Source of the DNA: a virus
Direction: 5' to 3' (one strand)
DNA: 64,000 nucleotides
Virus record (IMG/VR): IMGVR_UViG_3300010885_015027
Coordinates: 1 to 64,000 of that record
Shown here: one piece after another, positions 48,707 through 57,791 of the stretch
Numbering within the stretch: the stretch's first letter is position 1
Layout: every line of letters starts with the position of its first letter
The notes under the pieces: generated by a model
Seen by the model: only the letters and a program-made list of their open reading frames with translations
What the model was told of the DNA's origin: nothing
Database searches by the model: none
Translations under genes and position numbers: made by a program

Positions 48707-50713
48707 TTAATACTGTGTAGTATCTGTTACTTCAATTGGATTAATCGAGTGAACAACATACATCGGCATTTCTAAAGCAACAATTTCTTGTACTTCTTCA
48801 ATCGATTCTGCATGAATAATAGAAGATAAAAATCTTCTGGTTGATGGTTTGAATAAGATTACATTGAATACTTTACCTGATTCGAATTCTTCATCAAGAC
48901 CTTCCATTTCGTCTTCCATCACATCAGGTTCTTCTTCGTTATCTTCTGCTCCCACTTCAAAATCAACATCAGTCAAAGCAACAGATTCTCCGTCTTCGAA
49001 ATAAACCATAATCTCAGCAGAAACAGTTACTCCAGTTTCTCCTTCTGAAATTGAAGTCTTCATAAACATATCGCCTTCTAATTTCTCTTCAACAGTTTCG
49101 TCTGCAGAAAATACTGATAAGACTGCATTTCCACCTTCGATAGAATCTAACGGAATATCACCATCAGTTAATTTGTCAAAACTTAATCCAATAGTTGAAA
49201 GAAGAGTTTTAATCTCAGTCTCGGCTTCTTCTAGAGTAGCAAATGGATTAGATGATAAGACTTCTAGACCATTAACAACATCAGTAATTGTACTAATTTC
49301 AGATAAATTTACCGACTCATTAAATTCTTTAAATGTTTTCATTTCTTCCTCATTTGCTATGGTTGTAATTCCATCCCAAGAATCGTAACCTTGTAACCAG
49401 GCTTCCTTGGTAAAATAATGGTTAGAATATTCTTCTGGAACTTCTCGTTTCATCTCTGTTTCAGCAGATTTTTTTCCGGCATAAGTAGCTTCTCGGATCG
49501 CTTTTGCCGCTGGTAACATTCCTTTCATTTCTTTCATGACATTGATTCTGATTCTATTGTATAGAGTAGGATCTTTCTTGATATAAGAGATTAATCTATC
49601 TAATAAATCAAATAAGAGATTTCTCAGATAAGGAACTGTTCCGGCTACTTTCTTATTGGTCAAGGCTTTCTTTGCTCTACTGTAGAGCTTCTGATCAACT
49701 AAACCTAGTTTCAAAAGCATATCCAACTTAACATCAATAATTTCGTCAGAAGTAGCTTTCTTTTTAGAATTCTTAGGAGCTTTTGCTTCTGAGATAATCG
49801 ATTCGGAAACCGATGTTACTGTGGCATTTTTAGAAACTAGTGATGCTAAATTTCTATTGTTAACAATACTATTCATTAAATCTAATAGAAAATCAATTAA
49901 TGCTCTTTGATCTAATTCGCCTGTTGCTTGATTTTCGTCCGAACCAGTTTTAATGTAATTAGTTAGGGTGTTCATAATTCTGGTTGTATCTGCAGGAGAA
50001 TTAGAAAACGGGACGATTAATCTAGGTCTAATAACAGATTTCAAAACTGCCAATTTCTTTTTGATCGTCGGATCAGTAACAGGTTCTTCGGTTTCTTCTG
50101 AATCTGAACTAACTGCTTTAGAGATTATCTCTGCTAGAGTTTCTAAATCATAAGCTTTATCATCAATTGCAACGGAAGTTTTATTGACAGATACTTTCAC
50201 AGATCCTGTTTCAGAATTCCAATCGATAGATAAGGTATCACCATCAACATCGATCTCTTTTCTGGTTAATTTTTTTGTATCTGCAGGAATAGCTTTAATT
50301 GCGGTGGAAACAGAATCTTGTGTTAACTCTTCTGAAATATAATCCTGAAGAATTGCTTCAACAGCACCACGCAAAGCTTCCGGATTAGTCGCAACACCTT
50401 TGATTTCTGTATCATTCACTTTAACAGAAGACTCATAACCATTCCAATTAATGATTATTTTATTGTCCTCTGTTCCGATTTCATAATCAGTTAACTTTTC
50501 AACATCTAATGGAATAGAATTTGTAATCTTTTCAATATCTGTGTCGGAAATTTGTTTTTTTGTGATTAACGAAGCTAGAATTAAATTCTTAGATAAAATA
50601 TCTATTGATTCAATTAAATGGTTATCTGCCACACCAAATACTTTAGATTCTTCAGTCAATAAAGACTTATTGTGGATATTGATTTCTTTTAAAATGTTCG
50701 AAAATGTTTGCAT
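48707..50713 (-). CDS. Large putative internal-head protein (668 aa)
   Basis: Begins MQTFSNILKEINIHNKSLLTEE, a variant of the targeting-like peptide with L-x-E sites. Residues 40-210 contain two related alpha/beta repeats (SIPLDVEKLTDYEIGTEDN, then AIPADTKKLTRKEIDVDGD). A lysine-rich helical region follows, then an acidic beta-rich C-terminal part. No enzymatic motif seen. Transcribed with the 50742 gene. Confidence 0.75.
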   Translation of the reverse strand: MQTFSNILKEINIHNKSLLTEESKVFGVADNHLIESIDILSKNLILASLITKKQISDTDIEKITNSIPLDVEKLTDYEIGTEDNKIIINWNGYESSVKVNDTEIKGVATNPEALRGAVEAILQDYISEELTQDSVSTAIKAIPADTKKLTRKEIDVDGDTLSIDWNSETGSVKVSVNKTSVAIDDKAYDLETLAEIISKAVSSDSEETEEPVTDPTIKKKLAVLKSVIRPRLIVPFSNSPADTTRIMNTLTNYIKTGSDENQATGELDQRALIDFLLDLMNSIVNNRNLASLVSKNATVTSVSESIISEAKAPKNSKKKATSDEIIDVKLDMLLKLGLVDQKLYSRAKKALTNKKVAGTVPYLRNLLFDLLDRLISYIKKDPTLYNRIRINVMKEMKGMLPAAKAIREATYAGKKSAETEMKREVPEEYSNHYFTKEAWLQGYDSWDGITTIANEEEMKTFKEFNESVNLSEISTITDVVNGLEVLSSNPFATLEEAETEIKTLLSTIGLSFDKLTDGDIPLDSIEGGNAVLSVFSADETVEEKLEGDMFMKTSISEGETGVTVSAEIMVYFEDGESVALTDVDFEVGAEDNEEEPDVMEDEMEGLDEEFESGKVFNVILFKPSTRRFLSSIIHAESIEEVQEIVALEMPMYVVHSINPIEVTDTTQY

Positions 50714-50741
50714 CGTGTTTCCTTTAATCTATTTATTAATT

Positions 50742-53700
50742 TTATACAGACAAAAGTCTAATATTCGTTATCTTACAACCACTGGCAAGTTTCTTGCCTT
50801 TATTGGAGAACACGAAACAGATTTTCTTACCGTCTTTCTTACTATAAGTTGTCGTCTCAGAAATAATTTTAATCGATTCTTCTAGTTTAGATCCAGGAGT
50901 TTTATTGAAAATCGATTCGTTAATTCCATATTCCTCAATATAAGGAGCAATTCTTTTCATAATATCGGCAGAAACATTAGGAACATCTTTTCCAAAAATT
51001 TTCAATAATTCTTGAGTTTCTGGAACATAATTTGCTAATTTTTTTGGAGAAAAACCATCTATATCTTTTACATTATCTAGACGATCCAAAGCTTTTATAT
51101 TCTTAACAGAAATTGGAGCAGCCTTCAAATTAGTAAAATATGTATCGTGATCAACTTTTACTTTATCAGGAGAGTCAGTATGTTCACTAAATGCCTTCGA
51201 TAATATCTTGACAGTTGTTGCAGTTTCTTTTCCAAATTCTTTGCTTAATGATTTAAATGTAATAGAAGCTGGTCCGTCTTCCATAACGTCATGCAATATT
51301 GCTGCTAAAAGAGTTGGTTCATCTGTGAAACCATAATTCATAGCAGTATCAAATACTTCCATTGGATGTATGATGTATTTCGATCCAGTTGATTTTCTGA
51401 ATTGCCCCTCGTGAGCCATATCAGCTAATTTATATGCAGCTTCAATTTTTGGATATAACTTAGGGAATTTCTGTTTTGCTCTTTCTAAAATCGTTTTGAT
51501 GGTAGAATCAACATCAGTTTTTTCACGAATACTGTCAGAAATAATTTTAATCGATTCTTGAATCGGATCTTCTGAATAATTGTAATAATCGAATATTGCT
51601 TCTGCATTATGAGTAGAAACTGAGACCTTATCTTGAATCCAAGCAGGTAGTTCAGTCTTATTCTGGATAATATCCAAAGTCTTCATAGATAAATCTGCAA
51701 TCTTTTTTAATTGTCCAGTGATCATCTCGATTTCGTAATCATCTTCTTCGTTCAAAAGCTTTCTCCTTGTAGCACTAAGTTTTAATATGAAAGCACCTGG
51801 ATCTGTTACTTCTATGCTTTCGTTGTTTCCAGATTTTCCACGCCATTCAAAAGAATATTCTACCGCAGAAAGATGTTTGTTGACTATGCTTCCAATCGCT
51901 TTTTGTAAATTAATATCATTTACGTTCCACTTGATAGTATTAAATCTTAATTCGTTGAATTGTTTATCTAGTAACCAACGGACCCAACCTTTCTTAGTAG
52001 CATCAGTTTCTGTCGGTTTTCTACCCAATGATGTATTAGGATTCATTTCTGCTATTCTTCTGAGTATAGAAGTATGAGTATTATCTAGTTCGTTTGGTCT
52101 TATGGATTCCCCTTGTGGTGTAATCCAACCCCCGTCTGTGTATCCGAACATATGCGCTTCTGCCAGATATTTTCTGGCTTTCTTTGCAAGATCAGCATCT
52201 GTGCTATACCATGTCTTTCCTTTTGTTAAGAAAGAATTTACTCTTGCAAAAGCCCAAGCTGATTGCGGTGCACCTGGTCTGTGGCCAGTTACCCATGCAG
52301 CCATTCCACGATTATAGACTTGTTTTAAGATAGAATAAGGAACACCGGAGGCTTTTGACTTCTTCTGCAAAGCAGTTATAGATCTTTTCTTTTCTTCATC
52401 TAACATAAGATTTCTGAACAGTTTTTTAATTGCAGAAGGCTCTTTAAGAGAATTTCTGAGACGTCTAAGAGAGTTGTCTATTTTTACTGTTTCTCTTCTA
52501 TTTTGTTTGTTATCTTTTGTTTTACTTCTCAAATCCCAAGTTATTTCTTCCGGAAGGCGTATATTCTCGCCAAAAACATCTTTTTTAGTTCCACGAACTA
52601 TACTGTTAATAATATTTTCCACGCCCATCACAATACGATCTTCACTATTCGGAAGATACCCATATATATCTAATTTTTTGGGGGTTTTAGATTCTATAAA
52701 AAATTTTAACCATCCAGCATTTAATGCTTGATATTCGTACAATTTTCCGGGGAGAATATTCGCATGCGAATATTCATCTTCTTTACTATCTTTTTGTTTT
52801 TTTGTCGGGAAAACTAAGTTTCCTTCTAGATCTATCCAACCCCAATATTCATAATATTTTCCCATCTCAAAAGATTCTTTTGTTACAAATTTTGCCCTGT
52901 ATTTCTTGTTATATTTAGATGGTCTAGTCGCTTTCGAATCACCAGGAACTTTATCTGCCTTTTTATATTCATCTTTTGTGAAAGGATAAGTTCCTAAGCC
53001 CTTCCAGAAAGAAGATCTTTTCTTAGAAGTTGATTTAGATAATTTTGCGAAATATTTCTTAGGTTCGGCATCTTCGTCCATATAGTTCTGAAGATAGCTC
53101 TTCACTAAATCAAAATACTTAATCTTCTTACCACCAACAGTTATCAATAAATCAGCAGGAATTCCTGCTGCATCTGAGAAGCTATCTTTATCGTCAGCTT
53201 TAACAGCAGATCGCAAATCTGATGCAGAAGATAATCTTTCTGTAGGTCTCAGAATAATATTTGAGAAGATATATCTCTTTCCATCTTTTAATTCTTTATC
53301 ATTATAATCTTTCAATAGTTGCAATACATATTGTTCATCAGTATAACAGATAAGTGTTATATCATCTTTCTTGTATTTTTCGTAAACATATGTTGCTAGA
53401 GTTAACCAAGTTTGTTCGAAAACAAAATGATCCTTGATGTTTGGATATAGAGTATTAATGACGATTTCTTTAACATCAGAAGGGAGCGGATCTTTTTTAC
53501 CTATCGTACTTTTATTTGTTCCAACATACCAAGCATCTAGATCGGAATCAGCAGCCATCTGTTTCCAAGCTGCAATATGACCCTTATGTGGAGGATTGAA
53601 TCTACCAAACATTACACCAACAGCGAAAGATCCTTCTAGATCTTCTGTTATGGATTCTGTTTTTGCAAAATTACCTTGCAAACCTGATATAATGAATTTT

Positions 53701-54707
53701 CCAGTTATTTTTAGGATCTCGCCATTCTCTCTTTTAATCATCAATCCTTCTTGATCGGATCCCTTTCCTAATTTGGATCCAACGGAATTCATGATGTATG
53801 TCCCAAGAGTAATTGTTGCGTAATACAGAATGTAATCCCTAATTTGATCTGGTGTTAAACCTGTCTTATCACCAGCATCTATCTCTTGATAGACTTTCTT
53901 AGTGAAGATAACTGCCCTATCATTTTTCTTTGGGATTTGATCTATGTCTAAAATCCAATTTTTAAGAGATTTGGATACACCATTCAGAGTCAAATTTGTA
54001 TCTAATGTTGGAGTAAAATTAAGATTTGCAGTCTTCTTAACTTCTGGATTACCTAACACAACAAAGTCGTCTTCGTTGTTCTTTTTCTTTAATAGAACTG
54101 TTAAGGCTTTTGCATATGCATTAATAACATCTACATTGTAAGGATAATCTGATATTTCTCTTTTCTTATTACCAGTTTTTTTAACAATTTCGTCTGAATA
54201 TTTAATGATTCTTAGACCATGTATGGCAATAAAATTCTTGATGTTATATGTTATCTGGTTGGATTTGCCATTTTCAACAAATTCTACATTTAAGATAAGA
54301 TTGGGATTCTTCGTCAAACCTAATTTATCTAAACTCTTCATAGTGGAATCTATTGTCGGATTCAATAAATTGAGAAGAATTGACGCACTCCTTTGTAGTT
54401 CAGGCCTCAGTCGACTTGCGTCTAAGTTATCGACAGTGATTCCTGTAAAATCTTCATCTGCTTGGGTTCCACGATCCAAAGCAAATTCATATTTTCCAGC
54501 GGCATTCTTTACTAATCTCACGGATAGATTTATTCCATCCAACTTCACCCAAGCAGATCCAGGTTTACCAGCAGAACCCTTTTCAATATATTTTTTGACT
54601 TCGTCGAATAAATTTAGAAATTCTCGGCCATTATTGGCGACATCAAATGGGTGGAGAACATGGCCTCCTGCACCACCTTCTGTTAAAAAAGATTTAAAAG
54701 ATATCAT
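50742..54707 (-). CDS. Multidomain protein: ligase-like, nucleotidylyltransferase, DUF5824-like, GWI and HD domains
   Basis: A 1321-residue protein starting MISFKSFLTEG (targeting-like peptide with L-T-E site). Residues 40-360 resemble a polynucleotide-ligase-type nucleotidyltransferase: WVKLDGINLSVRL (motif I, Lys about 55), EGLMIKRE and ILKITGK. About 370-520 is an NMN-adenylyltransferase-like domain with GRFNPPHKGH and RLSSASDLRSA. GWI modules lie near 640 and 870, the second after GVPYSILKQVYNRGMAAW (DUF5824-like). About 1100-1270 is a RelA/SpoT-type HD domain (AHEGQFRKS, YIIHPMEVF, AILHDVMED). It may be a packaged, protease-processed polyprotein. Confidence 0.82.
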   Translation of the reverse strand: MISFKSFLTEGGAGGHVLHPFDVANNGREFLNLFDEVKKYIEKGSAGKPGSAWVKLDGINLSVRLVKNAAGKYEFALDRGTQADEDFTGITVDNLDASRLRPELQRSASILLNLLNPTIDSTMKSLDKLGLTKNPNLILNVEFVENGKSNQITYNIKNFIAIHGLRIIKYSDEIVKKTGNKKREISDYPYNVDVINAYAKALTVLLKKKNNEDDFVVLGNPEVKKTANLNFTPTLDTNLTLNGVSKSLKNWILDIDQIPKKNDRAVIFTKKVYQEIDAGDKTGLTPDQIRDYILYYATITLGTYIMNSVGSKLGKGSDQEGLMIKRENGEILKITGKFIISGLQGNFAKTESITEDLEGSFAVGVMFGRFNPPHKGHIAAWKQMAADSDLDAWYVGTNKSTIGKKDPLPSDVKEIVINTLYPNIKDHFVFEQTWLTLATYVYEKYKKDDITLICYTDEQYVLQLLKDYNDKELKDGKRYIFSNIILRPTERLSSASDLRSAVKADDKDSFSDAAGIPADLLITVGGKKIKYFDLVKSYLQNYMDEDAEPKKYFAKLSKSTSKKRSSFWKGLGTYPFTKDEYKKADKVPGDSKATRPSKYNKKYRAKFVTKESFEMGKYYEYWGWIDLEGNLVFPTKKQKDSKEDEYSHANILPGKLYEYQALNAGWLKFFIESKTPKKLDIYGYLPNSEDRIVMGVENIINSIVRGTKKDVFGENIRLPEEITWDLRSKTKDNKQNRRETVKIDNSLRRLRNSLKEPSAIKKLFRNLMLDEEKKRSITALQKKSKASGVPYSILKQVYNRGMAAWVTGHRPGAPQSAWAFARVNSFLTKGKTWYSTDADLAKKARKYLAEAHMFGYTDGGWITPQGESIRPNELDNTHTSILRRIAEMNPNTSLGRKPTETDATKKGWVRWLLDKQFNELRFNTIKWNVNDINLQKAIGSIVNKHLSAVEYSFEWRGKSGNNESIEVTDPGAFILKLSATRRKLLNEEDDYEIEMITGQLKKIADLSMKTLDIIQNKTELPAWIQDKVSVSTHNAEAIFDYYNYSEDPIQESIKIISDSIREKTDVDSTIKTILERAKQKFPKLYPKIEAAYKLADMAHEGQFRKSTGSKYIIHPMEVFDTAMNYGFTDEPTLLAAILHDVMEDGPASITFKSLSKEFGKETATTVKILSKAFSEHTDSPDKVKVDHDTYFTNLKAAPISVKNIKALDRLDNVKDIDGFSPKKLANYVPETQELLKIFGKDVPNVSADIMKRIAPYIEEYGINESIFNKTPGSKLEESIKIISETTTYSKKDGKKICFVFSNKGKKLASGCKITNIRLLSV

Positions 54708-54712
54708 TACTT

Positions 54713-54862
54713 TTACTTTTTCACCAATGTAATCTTCAAAATATATTCAGATTCATCTTTTTTGGACTTGTCTATTCCTTGCTTGATCAATTTCTTGATC
54801 TCGTCCATATAATATTTGTATAGAGTTAAATCGTTTGATTTGGTTGCTAGATTGATTGTCAT
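54713..54862 (-). CDS. Small hypothetical protein (49 aa)
   Basis: ATG 54862 with GGAG 6 nt upstream opens a 49-residue basic helical ORF (MTINLATKSNDLTLYKYYMD, then EIKKLIKQGIDKSKKD, ending LKITLVKK) ending 6 nt before the 1321-residue gene. An AATAAATA late-promoter-like box lies upstream near 54885. Not recognised. Confidence 0.6.
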   Translation of the reverse strand: MTINLATKSNDLTLYKYYMDEIKKLIKQGIDKSKKDESEYILKITLVKK

Positions 54863-54889
54863 GATAATCTCCAAAAGTATTTATTAAAA

Positions 54890-54920
54890 CAGGAAATGGG
54901 GACCGAAGTCCCCAAATTTA
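54890..54920. terminator. Intrinsic terminator
   Basis: GGGGAC-CGAA-GTCCCC hairpin between two minus-strand units, serving the 54955 gene (TTCG loop on the minus strand, then ATTTCC). Confidence 0.7.
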
Positions 54921-54954
54921 AATTACATGCGTTAATGTCTATTTCACACGATCG

Positions 54955-55314
54955 TCAATCATTGTGAATATCATTTACAAAGTTATTTCTGATAAAAAGA
55001 TATTTTACATATTCCTCAAAATCCTGGATTGAATCAAAATCTTCTAAAGATAGAGTAATGCGAATACTTCGATTATGATTGTCATAGAAAACCATCTCAA
55101 ACGAAATTCGTATTTCTCCTACCAAAGTATTATATTTCGAAAAATCGTAAATATATGCATTAATGAAGTATTGTGTTATACCTTCAAGAGTTCTTACTCT
55201 TTTTTGAAAGAACTTATCACAATTCTTATAATCTAGAGAAGAAGAATCGTCAAATTCAAATTCTCGATAATTATTGCTGAGTAATTTAGTAATTGTGTTT
55301 TCCATGGTGTTCAT
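54955..55314 (-). CDS. Hypothetical protein (119 aa)
   Basis: A mixed alpha/beta protein (MENTITKLLSNNYREFEFDD ... GEIRISFEMVFYDNHNRSIRITLSLEDF). Its start overlaps the stop region of the phosphoesterase gene, implying coupling. Two in-frame ATGs (55314, 55305). Not recognised. Confidence 0.7.
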   Translation of the reverse strand: MNTMENTITKLLSNNYREFEFDDSSSLDYKNCDKFFQKRVRTLEGITQYFINAYIYDFSKYNTLVGEIRISFEMVFYDNHNRSIRITLSLEDFDSIQDFEEYVKYLFIRNNFVNDIHND

Positions 55315-55315
55315 A

Positions 55316-56083
55316 TTAAATTATTGTGAGGATTTGGGAGGAATTAAGATCAGGTGTTGATTTACAGTCTACTACATACCATGCATTCGTGTCAAGATGG
55401 ATCTTTAGATAATGATTCAGAGCGGTATCGATGTTAATGTTACGAGCGTGCATTTCAGTACCCATCCACAGCGGGACAGTATGTTGTGTATGTCCGACAA
55501 CCTGAAAAAGTCCTTCGATCAATTCTAGATTGGTCCAATCTATCCAAAGAAATCCACCGTGTTTCTGACGGCCACCACGATCCTGACCAGCATGAAGCAG
55601 CGGATGGTTCGAGTCGATGTCGACGTCTAGTGAATCAAAAAAATCTACTAGCGAATCGTGCTTGGTCGCATCAGTAAATACGGTAAAATGACTAGGATGA
55701 ATACCAGCATGAGAAAAGAGAACAGACTTTCCAGCAATCTTTTGTAATTCATAGAGTTTAATTTTTTTTCGAAATTCCTTTGAAAGATTCTTTTTGATAT
55801 ATTCGTGATTGTTACTAGAGTATCCAGAACAAAGATTATCTTTGTTTGTTGACAGATAATGGATATCATGATTGCCCATCAAGAAGGTATAGCGAGGATT
55901 ATCTGCATTCTCATTCAAGAAGGCGACGGTATATTTAAATTGATCTTGATGATAAAATGAATCAAAATAATCACCAAGAAAAATCACTTCTTCGGCAGTT
56001 TTGATATCTTCCCGGTCTAGAAGAATATCTAACTTAAAAATCTGTTGGTGGATATCTGGTATAACAATCTTATGAGTGGACAT
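55316..56083 (-). CDS. Calcineurin-like metallophosphoesterase
   Basis: A 255-residue protein phosphatase-like enzyme: VIPDIHQQ (about 8), FLGDYFDSF (about 36), LMGNHDIHYL (about 69), LFSHAGIHPSH (about 121) and a late VVGHTQHT. The GDYFDS and HAG motifs are those of PPP-type bacterial and phage phosphoesterases. Substrate unknown; candidates include phosphoproteins and 2-prime,3-prime-cyclic nucleotides. Confidence 0.85.
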   Translation of the reverse strand: MSTHKIVIPDIHQQIFKLDILLDREDIKTAEEVIFLGDYFDSFYHQDQFKYTVAFLNENADNPRYTFLMGNHDIHYLSTNKDNLCSGYSSNNHEYIKKNLSKEFRKKIKLYELQKIAGKSVLFSHAGIHPSHFTVFTDATKHDSLVDFFDSLDVDIDSNHPLLHAGQDRGGRQKHGGFLWIDWTNLELIEGLFQVVGHTQHTVPLWMGTEMHARNINIDTALNHYLKIHLDTNAWYVVDCKSTPDLNSSQILTII

Positions 56084-56089
56084 AATAAT

Positions 56090-56296
56090 TTATTCATGAA
56101 ATTCATCTATTTCCAATTGTTCTATTTCTAATAGTGTGAACAATTTAAAACTTTTACATTCTCTGCATCTTCCAACATATTGTTCTGCGAATTCTCTAGT
56201 AGAGAATGCCCCCAGATTGTAAGTGATCATTGTGTCATTATAATCATCCCAATCGATTTCTTGTCTGGTTTCTTTTACTAAGAAGATAGTAGTCAT
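56090..56296 (-). CDS. Small hypothetical protein (68 aa)
   Basis: Acidic protein (MTTIFLVKETRQEIDWDDYN ... FAEQYVGRCRECKSFKLFTL) with one C-x-x-C pair. Directly upstream of the phosphoesterase gene with 6 nt between. Not recognised. Confidence 0.65.
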   Translation of the reverse strand: MTTIFLVKETRQEIDWDDYNDTMITYNLGAFSTREFAEQYVGRCRECKSFKLFTLLEIEQLEIDEFHE

Positions 56297-56315
56297 AATT
56301 TTAAATTAATTTATA

Positions 56316-56450
56316 TAGAGGGAAACTACAAAGTGAACCATCCAATATTTCAGAATGGCAGCAGCTCATCTTGACTTGCTCTCGGTTCTGCTTTTCACCC
56401 TATTCTCTCTTTGTTTGGTTTCTGCCAGGCTGTTAATCCGTTTCCCTCTA
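56316..56450. ncRNA. Candidate structured RNA closed by an 11-bp stem
   Basis: A 135-nt gap between genes whose ends TAGAGGGAAAC and GTTTCCCTCTA are perfect inverted repeats. Inside, GGCAG/CTGCC, AGCAG/CTGCT and GTGAA/TTCAC segments can pair. No ORF or promoter motif explains it. Strand unknown; flanking genes run minus. A processed leader RNA or a regulatory RNA are equally possible. Confidence 0.4.
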
Positions 56451-56469
56451 CTATTTAATTATATACTAT

Positions 56470-56880
56470 TTACTTCCTGGTGTCAAGATCTATTTTAGGA
56501 GAAGTCTTCATAAAAATATCATGACAGATATCACAATTAGTTTTGATCCATGATCGACCGTCTTTCAACGTCCGAAGCTTGGCCCCATCAGCCCCACAAA
56601 CTTCGCAGACCGTCTCAGAAAGTTTTTCGTATCTGAAAACGATTTCATAGAGTTCATCATAACCAGTATATTCTTCATCTAACCACCTTAGATAGACTCG
56701 GAGTGTACCGAACTTTTCTTTGACTTGTGCAATCCCACCATCCCAACCAGCCTCAGATAATTCTTGAAATAATTTACGAAGGATTCCATCCCAACCTCTA
56801 TCACATTGGGCATATCTAAGATTTAAAAAATCCTCCACTGAACATGTATTTTTACCGCCACGTCGTTCGATTGACAACAT
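56470..56880 (-). CDS. Zinc-ribbon phage protein (conserved hypothetical)
   Basis: A 136-residue protein with QVKEKFGTLRVYLRW and a four-cysteine ribbon CEVCGADGAKLR...NCDICHD. This K-E-K-F-G-x-L-R-x-Y followed by C-x-x-C-G pattern is a widespread uncharacterised phage and prophage family. ATG 56880 is the second of two adjacent starts and overlaps the upstream stop. Confidence 0.78.
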   Translation of the reverse strand: MLSIERRGGKNTCSVEDFLNLRYAQCDRGWDGILRKLFQELSEAGWDGGIAQVKEKFGTLRVYLRWLDEEYTGYDELYEIVFRYEKLSETVCEVCGADGAKLRTLKDGRSWIKTNCDICHDIFMKTSPKIDLDTRK

Positions 56881-57155
56881 CATCGAAGACCTCCACCAGA
56901 TTCACGTTCATTTTCGCAAACTTTATAACGAGTCAACAGCGAGTATTTAATCAAAAAACAGATCCTTGAATTATCGGTATCTTTACCGAATTCGCCTAGA
57001 TAAGTGAATCCTTCATAATTACCAGTGTCATGAAGAATATTGCCCGCAATGCTGATATAGGCATTTCGTTCACAAACCGAGTGATCCGGGGAATTCTTCA
57101 AAAACCAATTCGTCTTTTCCAGAAGATCCGCCACTTCAAAAGTCTTTCGTGTCAT
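56880..57155 (-). CDS. Hypothetical protein (91 aa)
   Basis: MTRKTFEVADLLEKTNWFLK with a central YISIAGNILHDTGNYEGFTYLGEF, a motif I associate with small phage proteins of unknown function. Overlaps the zinc-ribbon gene. Starts shortly after a TATAAT-like -10, again with a minimal leader. Confidence 0.7.
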   Translation of the reverse strand: MTRKTFEVADLLEKTNWFLKNSPDHSVCERNAYISIAGNILHDTGNYEGFTYLGEFGKDTDNSRICFLIKYSLLTRYKVCENERESGGGLR

Positions 57156-57190
57156 ATAATTATTATATATCTTCCTATTCTAAATGTCAA

Positions 57191-57406
57191 CTACGAAGTG
57201 AAAGAAAATCTAACATTCATTGTCCGTCGATTCATCGCGATCAAATATATTTCATTATACATAGCAACGAAAGAAATATTCAGAGGCTGGTCGACGCAAG
57301 GATGCAATGCTCGATAATGTTCAAGAACTTGAATACCATTCATCTTTCCTTTTGGATTCAGGTCAAAGAATTCTTGGAGGTTGCTGATTCGTTGTTTAAT
57401 ACTCAT
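57191..57406 (-). CDS. Hypothetical protein (71 aa)
   Basis: MSIKQRISNLQEFFDLNPKG ... FVAMYNEIYLIAMNRRTMN. It is expressed from the conserved promoter at 57439-57467, the third with the GTATGTACCAGTTTTAA box. Not recognised. Confidence 0.7.
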   Translation of the reverse strand: MSIKQRISNLQEFFDLNPKGKMNGIQVLEHYRALHPCVDQPLNISFVAMYNEIYLIAMNRRTMNVRFSFTS

Positions 57407-57438
57407 ATAGACTATCCCTTTAAAACTGGTACATACCT

Positions 57439-57467
57439 ATTGTAGCGTGAGAAGTCAAGGATGTCAA
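57439..57467 (-). promoter_or_regulatory. Strong promoter with conserved downstream box, copy 3
   Basis: Minus strand TTGACA, 17 bp (again containing TTGACT), TACAAT, then AGGTATGTACCAGTTTTAA. Drives the 57191-57406 gene. Confidence 0.8.
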
Positions 57468-57479
57468 GTCTTTTTAAAA

Positions 57480-57538
57480 GAATATCTCCTTTGTTTTCAA
57501 CGACTTGGTGCAAGTGATTGATTCAGAACGAGATATTC
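57480..57538. repeat. Hairpin repeat R8
   Basis: R copy (gaatatctcc...gagatattc) with centre CAACGACTTGGTGCAAG. Left border of element A2. Confidence 0.8.
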
Positions 57539-57684
57539 TTTTTGAGATCGCTACAGAGATCTCGAGAGACCAGGTATACCTATGGACCACCTGAATCCAG
57601 AGATCGCTTGTGTGCGTCCCTGGGACGATCCATGCAGGCAATAACACAGGTGGGTATAGATGGAACCTCCATGGATTTCGAAAA
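57539..57684 (+). ncRNA. Candidate structured RNA element A2
   Basis: Matches element A1 (6544-6685, opposite strand). CTAT-GGA-CCACCTG pairs with CAGGTGG-GT-ATAG, enclosing a CGTCCC-T-GGGACG hairpin. The near-identical core includes GAATCCAGAGATCGCTTGTG and GGCAATAACACAGG. It lies between divergent promoters, flanked by R8 and R9. Confidence 0.42.
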
Positions 57685-57741
57685 GAATATCTCCTTTGTT
57701 TTCAACGGCTCCTTGCAAGTGATTGAAAACAAAGGAAATTT
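57685..57741. repeat. Hairpin repeat R9
   Basis: Inverted-repeat type R copy (tcctttgttttcaa...ttgaaaacaaagga), right border of element A2. Confidence 0.8.
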
Positions 57742-57791
57742 AAATTTAGAATTTCCTTGCTAAACTCCCCGCTCTATTATATAATGGATGT

